DNA of 36,377 nt. Source: Deltaproteobacteria bacterium. GTDB taxonomy: Bacteria > Myxococcota_A > Polyangia > HGW-17 > JAJRWW01. Below are positions 24,567 to 31,693 of this stretch, one piece after another. Position 1 is the first letter of the stretch, and the number at the start of each line of letters is the position of its first letter. The notes below the pieces were generated by a model. The model was not told the origin of the DNA. It ran no database searches and saw nothing but the letters and a program-made list of their open reading frames with translations. The position numbers were made by a program, and so were the translations under genes. The stretch is from positions 1 to 36,377 of the forward strand of contig JAOZUO010000075.1 of the NCBI GenBank assembly GCA_029938605.1, given 5' to 3'.

Positions 24567-27500
24567 TCAGCCCTCTTCAGGAAGGGGCTCCTCACCCATC
24601 ACATCACCGTTTTGTACGATGGCTTCCTCCTCGAGAATATCCTCCTCATCCAGCTCCGCCTCGTCCTTTGCGCGCGCGTCGAAAAACCGCCGGGAAAAAA
24701 AGAGCACGGGCTGATCCCGGGCCGGCAGATCCTCTTCGGCGTCATCCTTCTCCCCTCGCCTTTCGCTGAGGATGTCCAACGCTCGCCGGGCTACGGTGGC
24801 TGCGTCTTCGTCTCGGCTTCCAGACAGCTCCACCAGCAGGTCTCGCTGGCCGCTTTCCTGGGAGATGGCAGCCATGGCGTGGGACAACCGCTCCCACTGC
24901 TGGCCGGATGCATGACGGACGTGGGACGCCACCGCCATGAGCGCCCCGGGGCCCAGATCGCCCAACCCCTGGGCCACCTCTATCCAGATCTCCGTGGGCT
25001 CGTCGAGCAGCAGCTCCACCAGCTCCTCAGCGGACTGGTCGTCGCCCACGACTCCCAGGGCCAGGGCGCTTCCCTGACGGATAATGGTCGAGCCCGAGCG
25101 CAGGCTCTTGTGCAACATGGGCACCATGTCTGGGCCCAGGCCCACCAGGTGCGGAAAGAGCCGGATAATCTCCGACTTGCGCATCTCCTCCAGGGTGGTG
25201 AAGAGCTCCGAGCCCGCTTGTATCTCCTCGCGTCGACATAGCTCCAGGGCCGCATCCAGGCGGGCGCCCTCGTCCGCCAGCATGGCCACCAGCTCCGCGG
25301 GCGCCATCTCTTTCAACTCTCCCTCGGACAGAGATGAGCCGTCGGGATCCACCTGAGGCTCCCCAGAAACCACCCCCTCGTCCGGCTCATCGGCCAGAAT
25401 GAGATCCTCGGCATCCACCTCCTGCACATCCGAGTCGTCCACCTCCTGTACGTCCGAGTCGTCCACCTCCTGTACGTCCGAGTCGTCCACCTCCTGTACG
25501 TCCAGGTCGTCCACCTCCTGCACGTCCGGGTCCTCCTCCTGGTCCGCGGCGTCTTCCCCTACCTCACGATCCATTTCTCCATTGTCGGACTCGGCGAACG
25601 CCTGGCGTTTGGCCGCCTTGTTGGCCAGATCCTCCCAGCTCGGATCCACCACGATGCCCAGCCGCTCCGCCTCCGACAGCAGCGCCTGCCAGTTCTCGTG
25701 CTCCACCGCCGGGGTGAGCTCGCTGGGCAGCTCGCCCAAACAGACGCGCTCAAAGCCGGCGAGGCACCCTCGCAGCAAATCCTTGCGAGACGTGGCGTAA
25801 CCGGCGTCCAAGGCTCGCCGGCGAAGGTCATCTTCCATCCAGATGCCGAAGTCGATGGCCTTTCGCAAAACCTCCAGGCACGTACGACGCCAGCGAGAGG
25901 CGGGGTAGGACCGCAGAAGGATTAGCTCGTCCTCCTTGTCCGGTTGAGACCACTCGCCCACGGCCCGCAGCCCATCCACCACCGCCGCCGCCGTCTCCAG
26001 CCCCTCGAAACCCAGGGGGCCGAAGGGCAAGTCGCCCACCGGAAGCGACCGGTACTCCGGATCCAGAAATGCGCTCTGGGCCGCCGCCAGATCCGGCTCT
26101 ATCTCCAGCTCCTCGAGCCAGTGCAAACCCCGTTCACGTACGATCTTGGTGTTCTCCTCCAGGGGATAGTGCACCTCGGACGACGTGACGAGATAACACT
26201 CGTCATCGTAAATCTCGAAGACGAATCGGAAGTCCTTAGACAAGCGATCCAGCAGAGACTGGTCCCCCTCGTCCCGTACATCCAGCGGCCAGAACGCCAC
26301 CGGCGGATCCAGCTCCGATAGCTCCTCGCCCTCTTCGGCCACGAGCCCGAGGACCAGGAGCGGATAGGTGGGCAGCTCGTGGAGCTGGAACACCGCCGCG
26401 GGATCCAGACCCACAAACAGCTCCGCGCGCTCACCAGGTAGCATCGCGGCCAGGTGAAGCTGCCCGTCACGTTCGTACATGGTCGGTTGGGGCGCCTCAT
26501 CTTGTATCCAGTCGGAGAGCTCGTCGGGCAGGACCGGGGCCTCCTCAACCTCCTGTGCAGCGGCCTCTTCCTCTTGGGCGCGAGCCTTGTCTTCGGCTTC
26601 CTCTTCGGCTTTGTCTTCGGCTTCGGCTTTGTCTTCGGCTTCGGCTTTGTCTTCGTCTCCGGCTTCGGCTTTGTCTTCGGCTATGTCCTCGGCCTCCGCG
26701 GACCTCTCCTCCTGCATCTCAGCCGCGGCCTGGACGGCTTGGGCCAAGGTGGTGGACTCAGTGTCCCGACGACGTTTCCCTCGCGCCCAGCCCTCCGGCG
26801 GTACCTCCGGCTCTCCCTCCAGGTCCGAGAAGTCCGTCTCCGCATCCGCCTGCGGCTCCCCGGCGTCGTCCGCTCCGTCCGCTCCGTCCGCCATGTCCTC
26901 ATCATCTGGGGACTCTGCGACCGCCGAGGGGCCATTCAGGATCAGGCCCGAGGTGTCGGTCCCCGCGAAGCCGGCAGACTCCCGGGCCGCCATCTCCATG
27001 GACTCCCGATTCGCCACCCGCGTGGGCGAGTCGGTACCCGAATCGTCCTGGTCATCAGTGAGATCGCGTTTCTGAAGTTTTTGGGCCCGGTGCTGCAGGA
27101 TCTTCTCCTGCCGCTCCACCTCGAGTTGGCGCTCCATGAGGAGCCGCTCCACCTCGCGCAGCTCACTCTCCCGTCGATCGATGTCCTGGGTCCGTTTTCC
27201 CAACTCCGCGACCTGCTCATCGGACACCGCCCGATCCAGGATCTCGCGCTGCTTCAGATCCAGCTCGAGCTCCTGCTGCCCGGCACGCAGCCGCTCCTCC
27301 CACTCCGAGAGGCTGGCCTCCCGGGAGACGATGGCCTCCTCCCGAATGGCGATCTCCGACTCGTCTCCAGGCGCCAGCAGAATCTCGCCGGCGCGCGTCT
27401 CGAGAAAAAGGGCCACGTCGTCGGCGTACACCACCTGGAACCCGAGTACGTAAGCGGGGATGTCGTTATTCCGGTCGTCGGCCAGGCGCGCCAGGAGCAC

Positions 27501-27842
27501 CGCCCTCTCCGCCAGCTCCCGGGCACGAAGCGACTCGGGCATCACCAGTATGAAGAGGCGCGACTCCTCGTCGTGATAGACCACGGGCAAAGCGACGAGC
27601 TGCATCTCGTCGCTTCCGACGAGCTGCACCCAATTCAAATTGCCCGACACCAGCCGCTCGGCCAGGGCCGGATCGGTGGTGGCGTTCACAGCGGAATGAA
27701 CACGAACGGACGCTATGGTGCCGTCGGCCTGGGTCCAGTGAACGGCCTCCATACGTGTGGTTCCCACGGGACCGCGGTAGGGATCCTCCAGGGGAACCTC
27801 CACGGCTGTGGACTCGTCTGGGGAACGGGCATCGTTACGCAT
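24567..27842 (-). CDS. Large acidic protein: CpXC-like domain, coiled coil, HEAT repeats
   Basis: This 1091-residue soluble protein has no signal peptide or membrane helix. Residues about 20-170 follow the pattern of the CpXC domain (PALAERLVSGNLNWVQL ... LPVVYHDEESRLFILVMPES), but the two Cys-Pro-x-Cys motifs that name that family are missing. Residues about 185-275 form a charged coiled coil (REASLSEWEERLRAGQQELE). Acidic low-complexity blocks follow: AEDK-type repeats at about 380-422 and DVQEVDDS repeats at about 770-808. Residues about 870-1050 look like HEAT/PBS repeats (IRQGSALALGVVGDDQSAEE). It may be a scaffold. The ATG at 27842 has AAGGGTG upstream; a GTG at 27851 is an alternative. 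Confidence 0.7.
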   Translation of the reverse strand: MRNDARSPDESTAVEVPLEDPYRGPVGTTRMEAVHWTQADGTIASVRVHSAVNATTDPALAERLVSGNLNWVQLVGSDEMQLVALPVVYHDEESRLFILVMPESLRARELAERAVLLARLADDRNNDIPAYVLGFQVVYADDVALFLETRAGEILLAPGDESEIAIREEAIVSREASLSEWEERLRAGQQELELDLKQREILDRAVSDEQVAELGKRTQDIDRRESELREVERLLMERQLEVERQEKILQHRAQKLQKRDLTDDQDDSGTDSPTRVANRESMEMAARESAGFAGTDTSGLILNGPSAVAESPDDEDMADGADGADDAGEPQADAETDFSDLEGEPEVPPEGWARGKRRRDTESTTLAQAVQAAAEMQEERSAEAEDIAEDKAEAGDEDKAEAEDKAEAEDKAEEEAEDKARAQEEEAAAQEVEEAPVLPDELSDWIQDEAPQPTMYERDGQLHLAAMLPGERAELFVGLDPAAVFQLHELPTYPLLVLGLVAEEGEELSELDPPVAFWPLDVRDEGDQSLLDRLSKDFRFVFEIYDDECYLVTSSEVHYPLEENTKIVRERGLHWLEELEIEPDLAAAQSAFLDPEYRSLPVGDLPFGPLGFEGLETAAAVVDGLRAVGEWSQPDKEDELILLRSYPASRWRRTCLEVLRKAIDFGIWMEDDLRRRALDAGYATSRKDLLRGCLAGFERVCLGELPSELTPAVEHENWQALLSEAERLGIVVDPSWEDLANKAAKRQAFAESDNGEMDREVGEDAADQEEDPDVQEVDDLDVQEVDDSDVQEVDDSDVQEVDDSDVQEVDAEDLILADEPDEGVVSGEPQVDPDGSSLSEGELKEMAPAELVAMLADEGARLDAALELCRREEIQAGSELFTTLEEMRKSEIIRLFPHLVGLGPDMVPMLHKSLRSGSTIIRQGSALALGVVGDDQSAEELVELLLDEPTEIWIEVAQGLGDLGPGALMAVASHVRHASGQQWERLSHAMAAISQESGQRDLLVELSGSRDEDAATVARRALDILSERRGEKDDAEEDLPARDQPVLFFSRRFFDARAKDEAELDEEDILEEEAIVQNGDVMGEEPLPEEG
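25417..25536. repeat. Five tandem 24-bp coding repeats
   Basis: Five 24-bp units start at 25417, 25441, 25465, 25489 and 25513 and encode Asp-Val-Gln-Glu-Val-Asp-Asp-Ser in frame in the large acidic protein. The second and third units are identical and the others differ at one to three bases, so the array is probably recent and length-variable. Confidence 0.9.
26575..26700. repeat. Imperfect 12/18-bp coding repeats
   Basis: Short units containing GCTTTGTCTTCGGCTTCG alternate with shorter variants and encode Glu-Asp-Lys-Ala-Glu-Ala in the same acidic protein. The repeats are in frame (multiples of 6 bases), so copy-number change would preserve the reading frame. Confidence 0.75.
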
Positions 27843-27958
27843 CGCTTTCACCCTTGCGATTAAAGCTTTTTTCGCTCAGATTATACGGAGATAGCACATC
27901 TCAACCAGGCAGTAAACACCGGGCTGAACCCGCACCGGAATTGCAGAAGGAGAAGACC
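27843..27958. promoter_or_regulatory. Divergent intergenic region with a perfect -10 on the minus strand
   Basis: A perfect TATAAT lies on the minus strand at 27880-27885, about 38 bases before the large acidic protein's start, but I find no good -35 at the right distance. On the plus strand AGAAGGAGAAG precedes the GTG start at 27959. The region is AT-rich (an A/T run at 27860-27875), as expected of a promoter. Confidence 0.35.
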
Positions 27959-28519
27959 GTGAGCAAAGCCACGTCCACCGAGCCCGCCGAAGTGTTTCGC
28001 CTGGCCAAGGAGGCGCGTACGTATATCGAAAAGGCCTTGCAATTCGAGGTGGACGGCACCCACGATACGCTCCCCGTAGTGGACCACTATCTGAAGGACA
28101 TCCCCCGGGACCAGGCGGAGATCTGCGACCTCGTGGCCAGCACGGTGGGTAGCTACTTCGGTGAGCTTCTCAGGGATCGATTCGGCGGCGACTGGATTCT
28201 GGACTCAGAGGACCCCGCCCGCTGGCGCCTGAAGCTGACGAACTGCACCCTCTCCTTTTCTCCGGTGGCCATGGCCTACCAGGCCATCCATCGGGGCAAA
28301 AACGAAGACCGCTACAACGACGGTTTGTTTGCGGATCCCGAGGACAGGGAGGGGCTCCGCCAGGCCCTGGACCTCTCCGGGCCGGTCTCCAACGAGGTGT
28401 ACTACAGCCTCTGCAATCGCTTCGACACCCTCGAGTACATCGTCGAGCTGCTCATGGGCCGCCGTGCCCAGAAGAAAGAAAAAGAGGGAGCAGAGGAAGC
28501 AGAGGGAGCAGAGGACTAG
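27959..28519 (+). CDS. Small conserved-looking hypothetical protein
   Basis: This 186-residue acidic soluble protein could not be assigned a function. It contains ARTYIEKALQFEVDGTHDTL followed by PVVDHYLKDIP, then SYFGELLRDRFGGDW and a beta region WRLKLTNCTLSFSPVAM. I recall similar myxobacterial proteins that are annotated as hypothetical, but cannot name a family. The GTG at 27959 is preferred because AGAAGGAG lies about 6 bases upstream and the longer open frame before it has no protein-like character. The last residues are a low-complexity Lys/Glu/Ala run from a purine-rich repeat. The stop shares CTAG with the convergent DUF4097-like gene, so the two transcripts overlap tail to tail. Confidence 0.72.
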   Translation: MSKATSTEPAEVFRLAKEARTYIEKALQFEVDGTHDTLPVVDHYLKDIPRDQAEICDLVASTVGSYFGELLRDRFGGDWILDSEDPARWRLKLTNCTLSFSPVAMAYQAIHRGKNEDRYNDGLFADPEDREGLRQALDLSGPVSNEVYYSLCNRFDTLEYIVELLMGRRAQKKEKEGAEEAEGAED

Positions 28520-29664
28520 CGGAGCGTGACGGTTCCGTAGACCGTGCGCAGGTCGACCAGGCCGCCGCCACGGCCGTAGCGCCCGCGTTGGTGGAGGGGA
28601 GAGACGCCATGGGTGCGGGCGGTGCGGGGGAGGTTCAGGCGCCCATGTCGGGTTTCGGCGCAGATGCGAAAGCCGGTGGCCGGGACCACGCGCACGTCGA
28701 TGTTTCCTCGGCGGGTTCGAACGAAGAATCGACCGTTTGCCTTGAGGGTGGCGGTCACTGTGACGTTGCCCTGGGTGGTGGTGAGACGCACCAGCGGTGC
28801 GTTGAGGCCGTTGCCGAAGATTTGGCCGCGCACGAGGTTCACCAGGATATGAGCGCCCCGGACCGAGCGGAGACGCAGGTCGCCCTGGTAGGCGTTTACG
28901 CGCACCGCGCCGCGGATGGCCGAGAGGTACTGGTGCCCATTGTCGGTACGTGTGGACACAGTCCCCTTGACGTTGCGCGCGTAAATGCGGCCATGCCGCG
29001 CCGAGAGGGTCACGGCGCCTTTCAAGTTGGCGACGTCGATGTCGCCCTTCGTGGTCTTGCCCACGATGGTGACATGCCGCGGGACGAACACGGTGAGCTG
29101 CAACGACGCACCCTTGATGGGCACCGCGCGCAGCTTCGCCACCAGCTTGGAGGAGACCGCATCCTGCAGGGCCCGAATGGTGGCAAGTTGCTCTTTGTAG
29201 AGCTTGCGGATCTGCTGCCGGTTGCGGGTGGTCCAAGGCTTGGGCTGCTTCTTGAGCTGGGCCAAGGCGACCCGGATCCCATGCGCTCGCTTGATGAGCC
29301 GCAAGGTCTTGCGCGGGTCCTTGGATCTGCGGACCTTCATAAGCACGCCGGTACGGATCTCGACGCGCCCGTTGCCGCTGTTGTTGATGTTGGCGTGGAC
29401 CTTGAGCCGGCGCACGGTGGCACCGTCGGGCGCCAGCTTCACGGCACGGATCCGCACCATCGGCTTATCCCATCCACGGATCCGGAGCTGGCCCAACGGA
29501 TGGTCCACGGTGACCTCCTTGAGCTTGAAAAGCCGGGTGTCCACGTCGGCGATCTTGGTCACCGTAACGCCTCGGGCCTGGGCAGTGGCGCCCGCGGCCA
29601 GGAGCACGACCATGAAAGCCCCCATGGCCCGCAGACCACTGACCATGGGGCTAGATCGAGTCAT
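28516..29664 (-). CDS. Exported DUF4097-like beta-helical adhesin-type protein
   Basis: This 382-residue protein has a Sec signal peptide (hydrophobic core about residues 12-26, cleavage near Ala-Gln-Ala). A beta-rich domain with PLGQLRIRGWDKPMVRIRAV begins it, a helical insert of about 60 residues interrupts it near 100-160, and a solenoid of short strands follows (KTTKGDIDVANLKGAVTLSA, NGHQYLSAIRGAVRVNAYQGD, TTQGNVTVTATLKANG). The pattern G-(D/N)-(I/V)-x-(V/A)-x-x-(L/V)-x-G is typical of DUF4097 and putative autotransporter-adhesin beta-helices. DUF4097 genes are often found beside ECF sigma and zinc anti-sigma genes, as here. The start overlaps the anti-sigma stop by 14 bases. It may act at the envelope as a sensor partner or target, but no direct evidence shows this. 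Confidence 0.78.
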   Translation of the reverse strand: MTRSSPMVSGLRAMGAFMVVLLAAGATAQARGVTVTKIADVDTRLFKLKEVTVDHPLGQLRIRGWDKPMVRIRAVKLAPDGATVRRLKVHANINNSGNGRVEIRTGVLMKVRRSKDPRKTLRLIKRAHGIRVALAQLKKQPKPWTTRNRQQIRKLYKEQLATIRALQDAVSSKLVAKLRAVPIKGASLQLTVFVPRHVTIVGKTTKGDIDVANLKGAVTLSARHGRIYARNVKGTVSTRTDNGHQYLSAIRGAVRVNAYQGDLRLRSVRGAHILVNLVRGQIFGNGLNAPLVRLTTTQGNVTVTATLKANGRFFVRTRRGNIDVRVVPATGFRICAETRHGRLNLPRTARTHGVSPLHQRGRYGRGGGLVDLRTVYGTVTLR

Positions 29665-30313
29665 CTGATTCCGTGGGCATCAAGACGTCCCGCAAATAGT
29701 CGATCTGGGTCCGGTAGGACGCAAAGAGCATCTCCTGCAGCACCGGATCCGTAGGCGCCTGCCGCACCAGTTGCCGCGTCTCCTCGAGGGAACGATCCAA
29801 CATGGTGATGTCCGCCTCATAGGCTCGCCGGCGCTCCGCCGGCCACAGGGGCTTGTCCCCGTCCGTCAACTTGCGCAGCATGCCGATGGCCGCCTGGTAG
29901 TGGGTCACGGCCTTTCCCAACTCCGCCTGGGCCCGCTCCCGCAGGGTCTCGGGCGCGACCACCCGCGGCGCCACCGACGGCAAGGGCGGGCGACTGAAAC
30001 TCAAGGACACCACCAGCGCCACGAGCCCCGCGGCGGCCAACCCGGCAGTGGCCCCCACAGCGATGCGCCGGCGACGACGACCCACCGCCGTGGCTACGCT
30101 CTCGAAGAGCTCCGGCGGCGGATCCAGCGGTCCCAGACCGCGCAGGGAGGTGCACATGGCCTTGAGCTCCGCGAGCCCGGCGCGGCAGCCCGGGCACTGT
30201 TCCAGGTGGGTCTCCACCAGCCGCCGCTCCTCGACGCTCAAGTCACCGTCCATCAGCGCGCTCAGGCGCTCCTCCCACTCGGGACACGGCTCGAGCCGCC
30301 CCACACCGGTCAA
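29651..30313 (-). CDS. Zinc-finger anti-sigma factor
   Basis: This 220-residue protein has the anti-sigma zinc domain motif His36-x3-Cys40-x2-Cys43 within VETHLEQCPGCRAGL, one membrane helix at about residues 83-107, and an extracytoplasmic helical C-terminal part (about 125-220). It should bind and inhibit the ECF sigma factor encoded immediately upstream. The start codon is TTG: the sequence TTGA joins the sigma stop to this start, with AAGGGG about 8 bases upstream. An in-frame GTG lies 9 bases further on but has worse spacing. The C-terminal part has no known sensor motif. A release mechanism by proteolysis is possible. Confidence 0.88.
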   Translation of the reverse strand: MTGVGRLEPCPEWEERLSALMDGDLSVEERRLVETHLEQCPGCRAGLAELKAMCTSLRGLGPLDPPPELFESVATAVGRRRRRIAVGATAGLAAAGLVALVVSLSFSRPPLPSVAPRVVAPETLRERAQAELGKAVTHYQAAIGMLRKLTDGDKPLWPAERRRAYEADITMLDRSLEETRQLVRQAPTDPVLQEMLFASYRTQIDYLRDVLMPTESDDSI

Positions 30314-30969
30314 GGCCTGGCCCCTTCGCCGGCCAGGAGTCGACGCATACGAGCACGAGCCTTGTGAAGCTGAGACTTGGAGGTCCCTCGATGCCAGCCC
30401 ATGATGTTGGCGATCTCCTCATGGGAGAGGCCCTCCACATCATGCAACACGAGCACCGCCCTGTATCCCGAGGGGAGCTGGCTGATGGCGCGCTCCAAAG
30501 TGATTCGGTCCAGGGCCCCGCCGCTCACGGGGGGCGAATCCGCCACCTCGTGCATCTGCCCGGCGGCGTGCATTCGCTCAGCGTGTCGCTTGCGACGGGC
30601 CAGGAAGGTCAGGCTGGAGTTCACCGACAGCCGGTAGATCCAGGTGGCGATGCTGGAGTCGCCCCGAAACTTACCGATCCCTTTGTAAATCTTGATGAAA
30701 GCTTCCTGTACGACCTCTTCCGCGTCCTGGTAGCCGACCATGCGGCACACCACAGAGAAGACACGCCCCACGTAGAGCTGATACAGCCGCTCCATGGCTG
30801 CGCGATCACCTTGGCGGCAAGCCTCCACCAACGGATCCTTGGCACGTGGCTGCGCTGGTCGGGACCCAATGGCCGATATATTTCGCGTAGCATCACTCAG
30901 GGGACACCTCCGGATATGAGGGAAGACGGAACGAGGACGACAGCGGTACCAGCTACTATTGACTAACAC
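30310..30969 (-). CDS. ECF-type RNA polymerase sigma factor
   Basis: This sigma-70 family protein of up to 219 residues directs RNA polymerase to a specific promoter set. Region 2 is clear (ERLYQLYVGRVFSVVCRMVG, DAEEVVQEAFIKIYKGIGKF, then SSIATWIYRLSVN). Region 4 has LERAISQLPSGYRAVLVLHD and the helix-turn-helix GLSHEEIANIMGWHRGTSKS. The GTG at 30969 gives the longest form and overlaps the upstream lipoprotein gene by 14 bases, but has no ribosome site. A CTG at 30900 has GGAGG at 6 bases' spacing and would give a more usual 196-residue protein starting at Ser-Asp-Ala. The start is therefore uncertain. It is co-encoded with its anti-sigma factor (TTGA overlap). Confidence 0.93.
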   Translation of the reverse strand: MLVNSSWYRCRPRSVFPHIRRCPLSDATRNISAIGSRPAQPRAKDPLVEACRQGDRAAMERLYQLYVGRVFSVVCRMVGYQDAEEVVQEAFIKIYKGIGKFRGDSSIATWIYRLSVNSSLTFLARRKRHAERMHAAGQMHEVADSPPVSGGALDRITLERAISQLPSGYRAVLVLHDVEGLSHEEIANIMGWHRGTSKSQLHKARARMRRLLAGEGARP

Positions 30970-31693
30970 TCGTGGGCTGGGGTTGCCAGTGAGGTTTCCA
31001 CCAATAGCTTTTTGCGTTCTTCAGGGTCTTACGCACGGACTCGCGCGTCAGTCCCAGGGCTGGAGCCACGGTCGCCACCAGCACATCCGCCAGTCGCCCT
31101 GGGCGCCTCATCCAAATCGCCTTACGTTTCGCATGCTTGGGATCAGCAAGGACGATCCGTCTACGTCGCTCCAGCGCGCGAAGCACCTGCAGATCCATCT
31201 TGGAGGGTGGCCAAACGCCCTTTGCATGCCCCGATAGAACGCGGGTCCCGCGAAAGGTATTCCCTTTTCCGTCCCAGCCCCGCCCGTCCTGGGCAAGGTG
31301 CGCCAGGCCAAGCACTCCGCCAAAGGCGTTCAACCCCTGGGGCCACGCCTGGACCCTCACCACACTCAAAGATGTCGCGCCCTTGCCGAGCCGCGCAGCC
31401 TCCTTGAGGAGCTTCTGGAGGTCCCCCCTGGGCAGGTCATGGGGCACGACCACATCCATGTCCAGGCTGGGCCGACTCATGTCATCGCGGTTCTCCCGCA
31501 CCGACCACACATAGCCTGGGAGCTTTCGCTTCTTCCAGAGCGTGTGGCGCTCCTTGTACTCCATGGAGTAGTCGATGACCTCATTGTAGGCCTCCTTGAC
31601 GGTCTGCGCCTCCTTGGACTTGCAGCCCACCACGGCCACGCCGAACACCAGCCAAGCGCCCAACACCGTCCTGGCAGTCATGCTGGCAGTCAT
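30956..31693 (-). CDS. Lipoprotein of unknown function
   Basis: This 245-residue protein has a short signal peptide and a lipobox Val-Val-Gly-Cys (Cys24), followed by Lys-Ser-Lys-Glu. The rest is basic, with a predicted helix (residues about 30-55), SRPSLDMDVVVPHDLPRGDL, and a terminal helical region ending KTLKNAKSYWWKPHWQPQP. I do not recognise a domain family. The ATG at 31693 has a strong GGAGG 6 bases upstream and overlaps the protease stop by 4 bases (ATGA). A longer open frame to 31906 would lose the signal peptide. It lies in the five-gene operon between the protease and the sigma factor, so it may be part of the same envelope system. Confidence 0.75.
   Translation of the reverse strand: MTASMTARTVLGAWLVFGVAVVGCKSKEAQTVKEAYNEVIDYSMEYKERHTLWKKRKLPGYVWSVRENRDDMSRPSLDMDVVVPHDLPRGDLQKLLKEAARLGKGATSLSVVRVQAWPQGLNAFGGVLGLAHLAQDGRGWDGKGNTFRGTRVLSGHAKGVWPPSKMDLQVLRALERRRRIVLADPKHAKRKAIWMRRPGRLADVLVATVAPALGLTRESVRKTLKNAKSYWWKPHWQPQPTSVSQ

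Noticed and set aside
26454-27863. 469-codon plus-strand frame opposite the acidic protein
   Set aside because: Its Phe/Gly-rich stretch is the reverse of the AEDK repeats; the opposite strand has a coherent coiled coil and HEAT region.
28588-29754. 388-codon plus-strand frame opposite the DUF4097-like gene
   Set aside because: It has no ribosome site or domain, and the minus strand has a signal peptide and beta-helical repeats.
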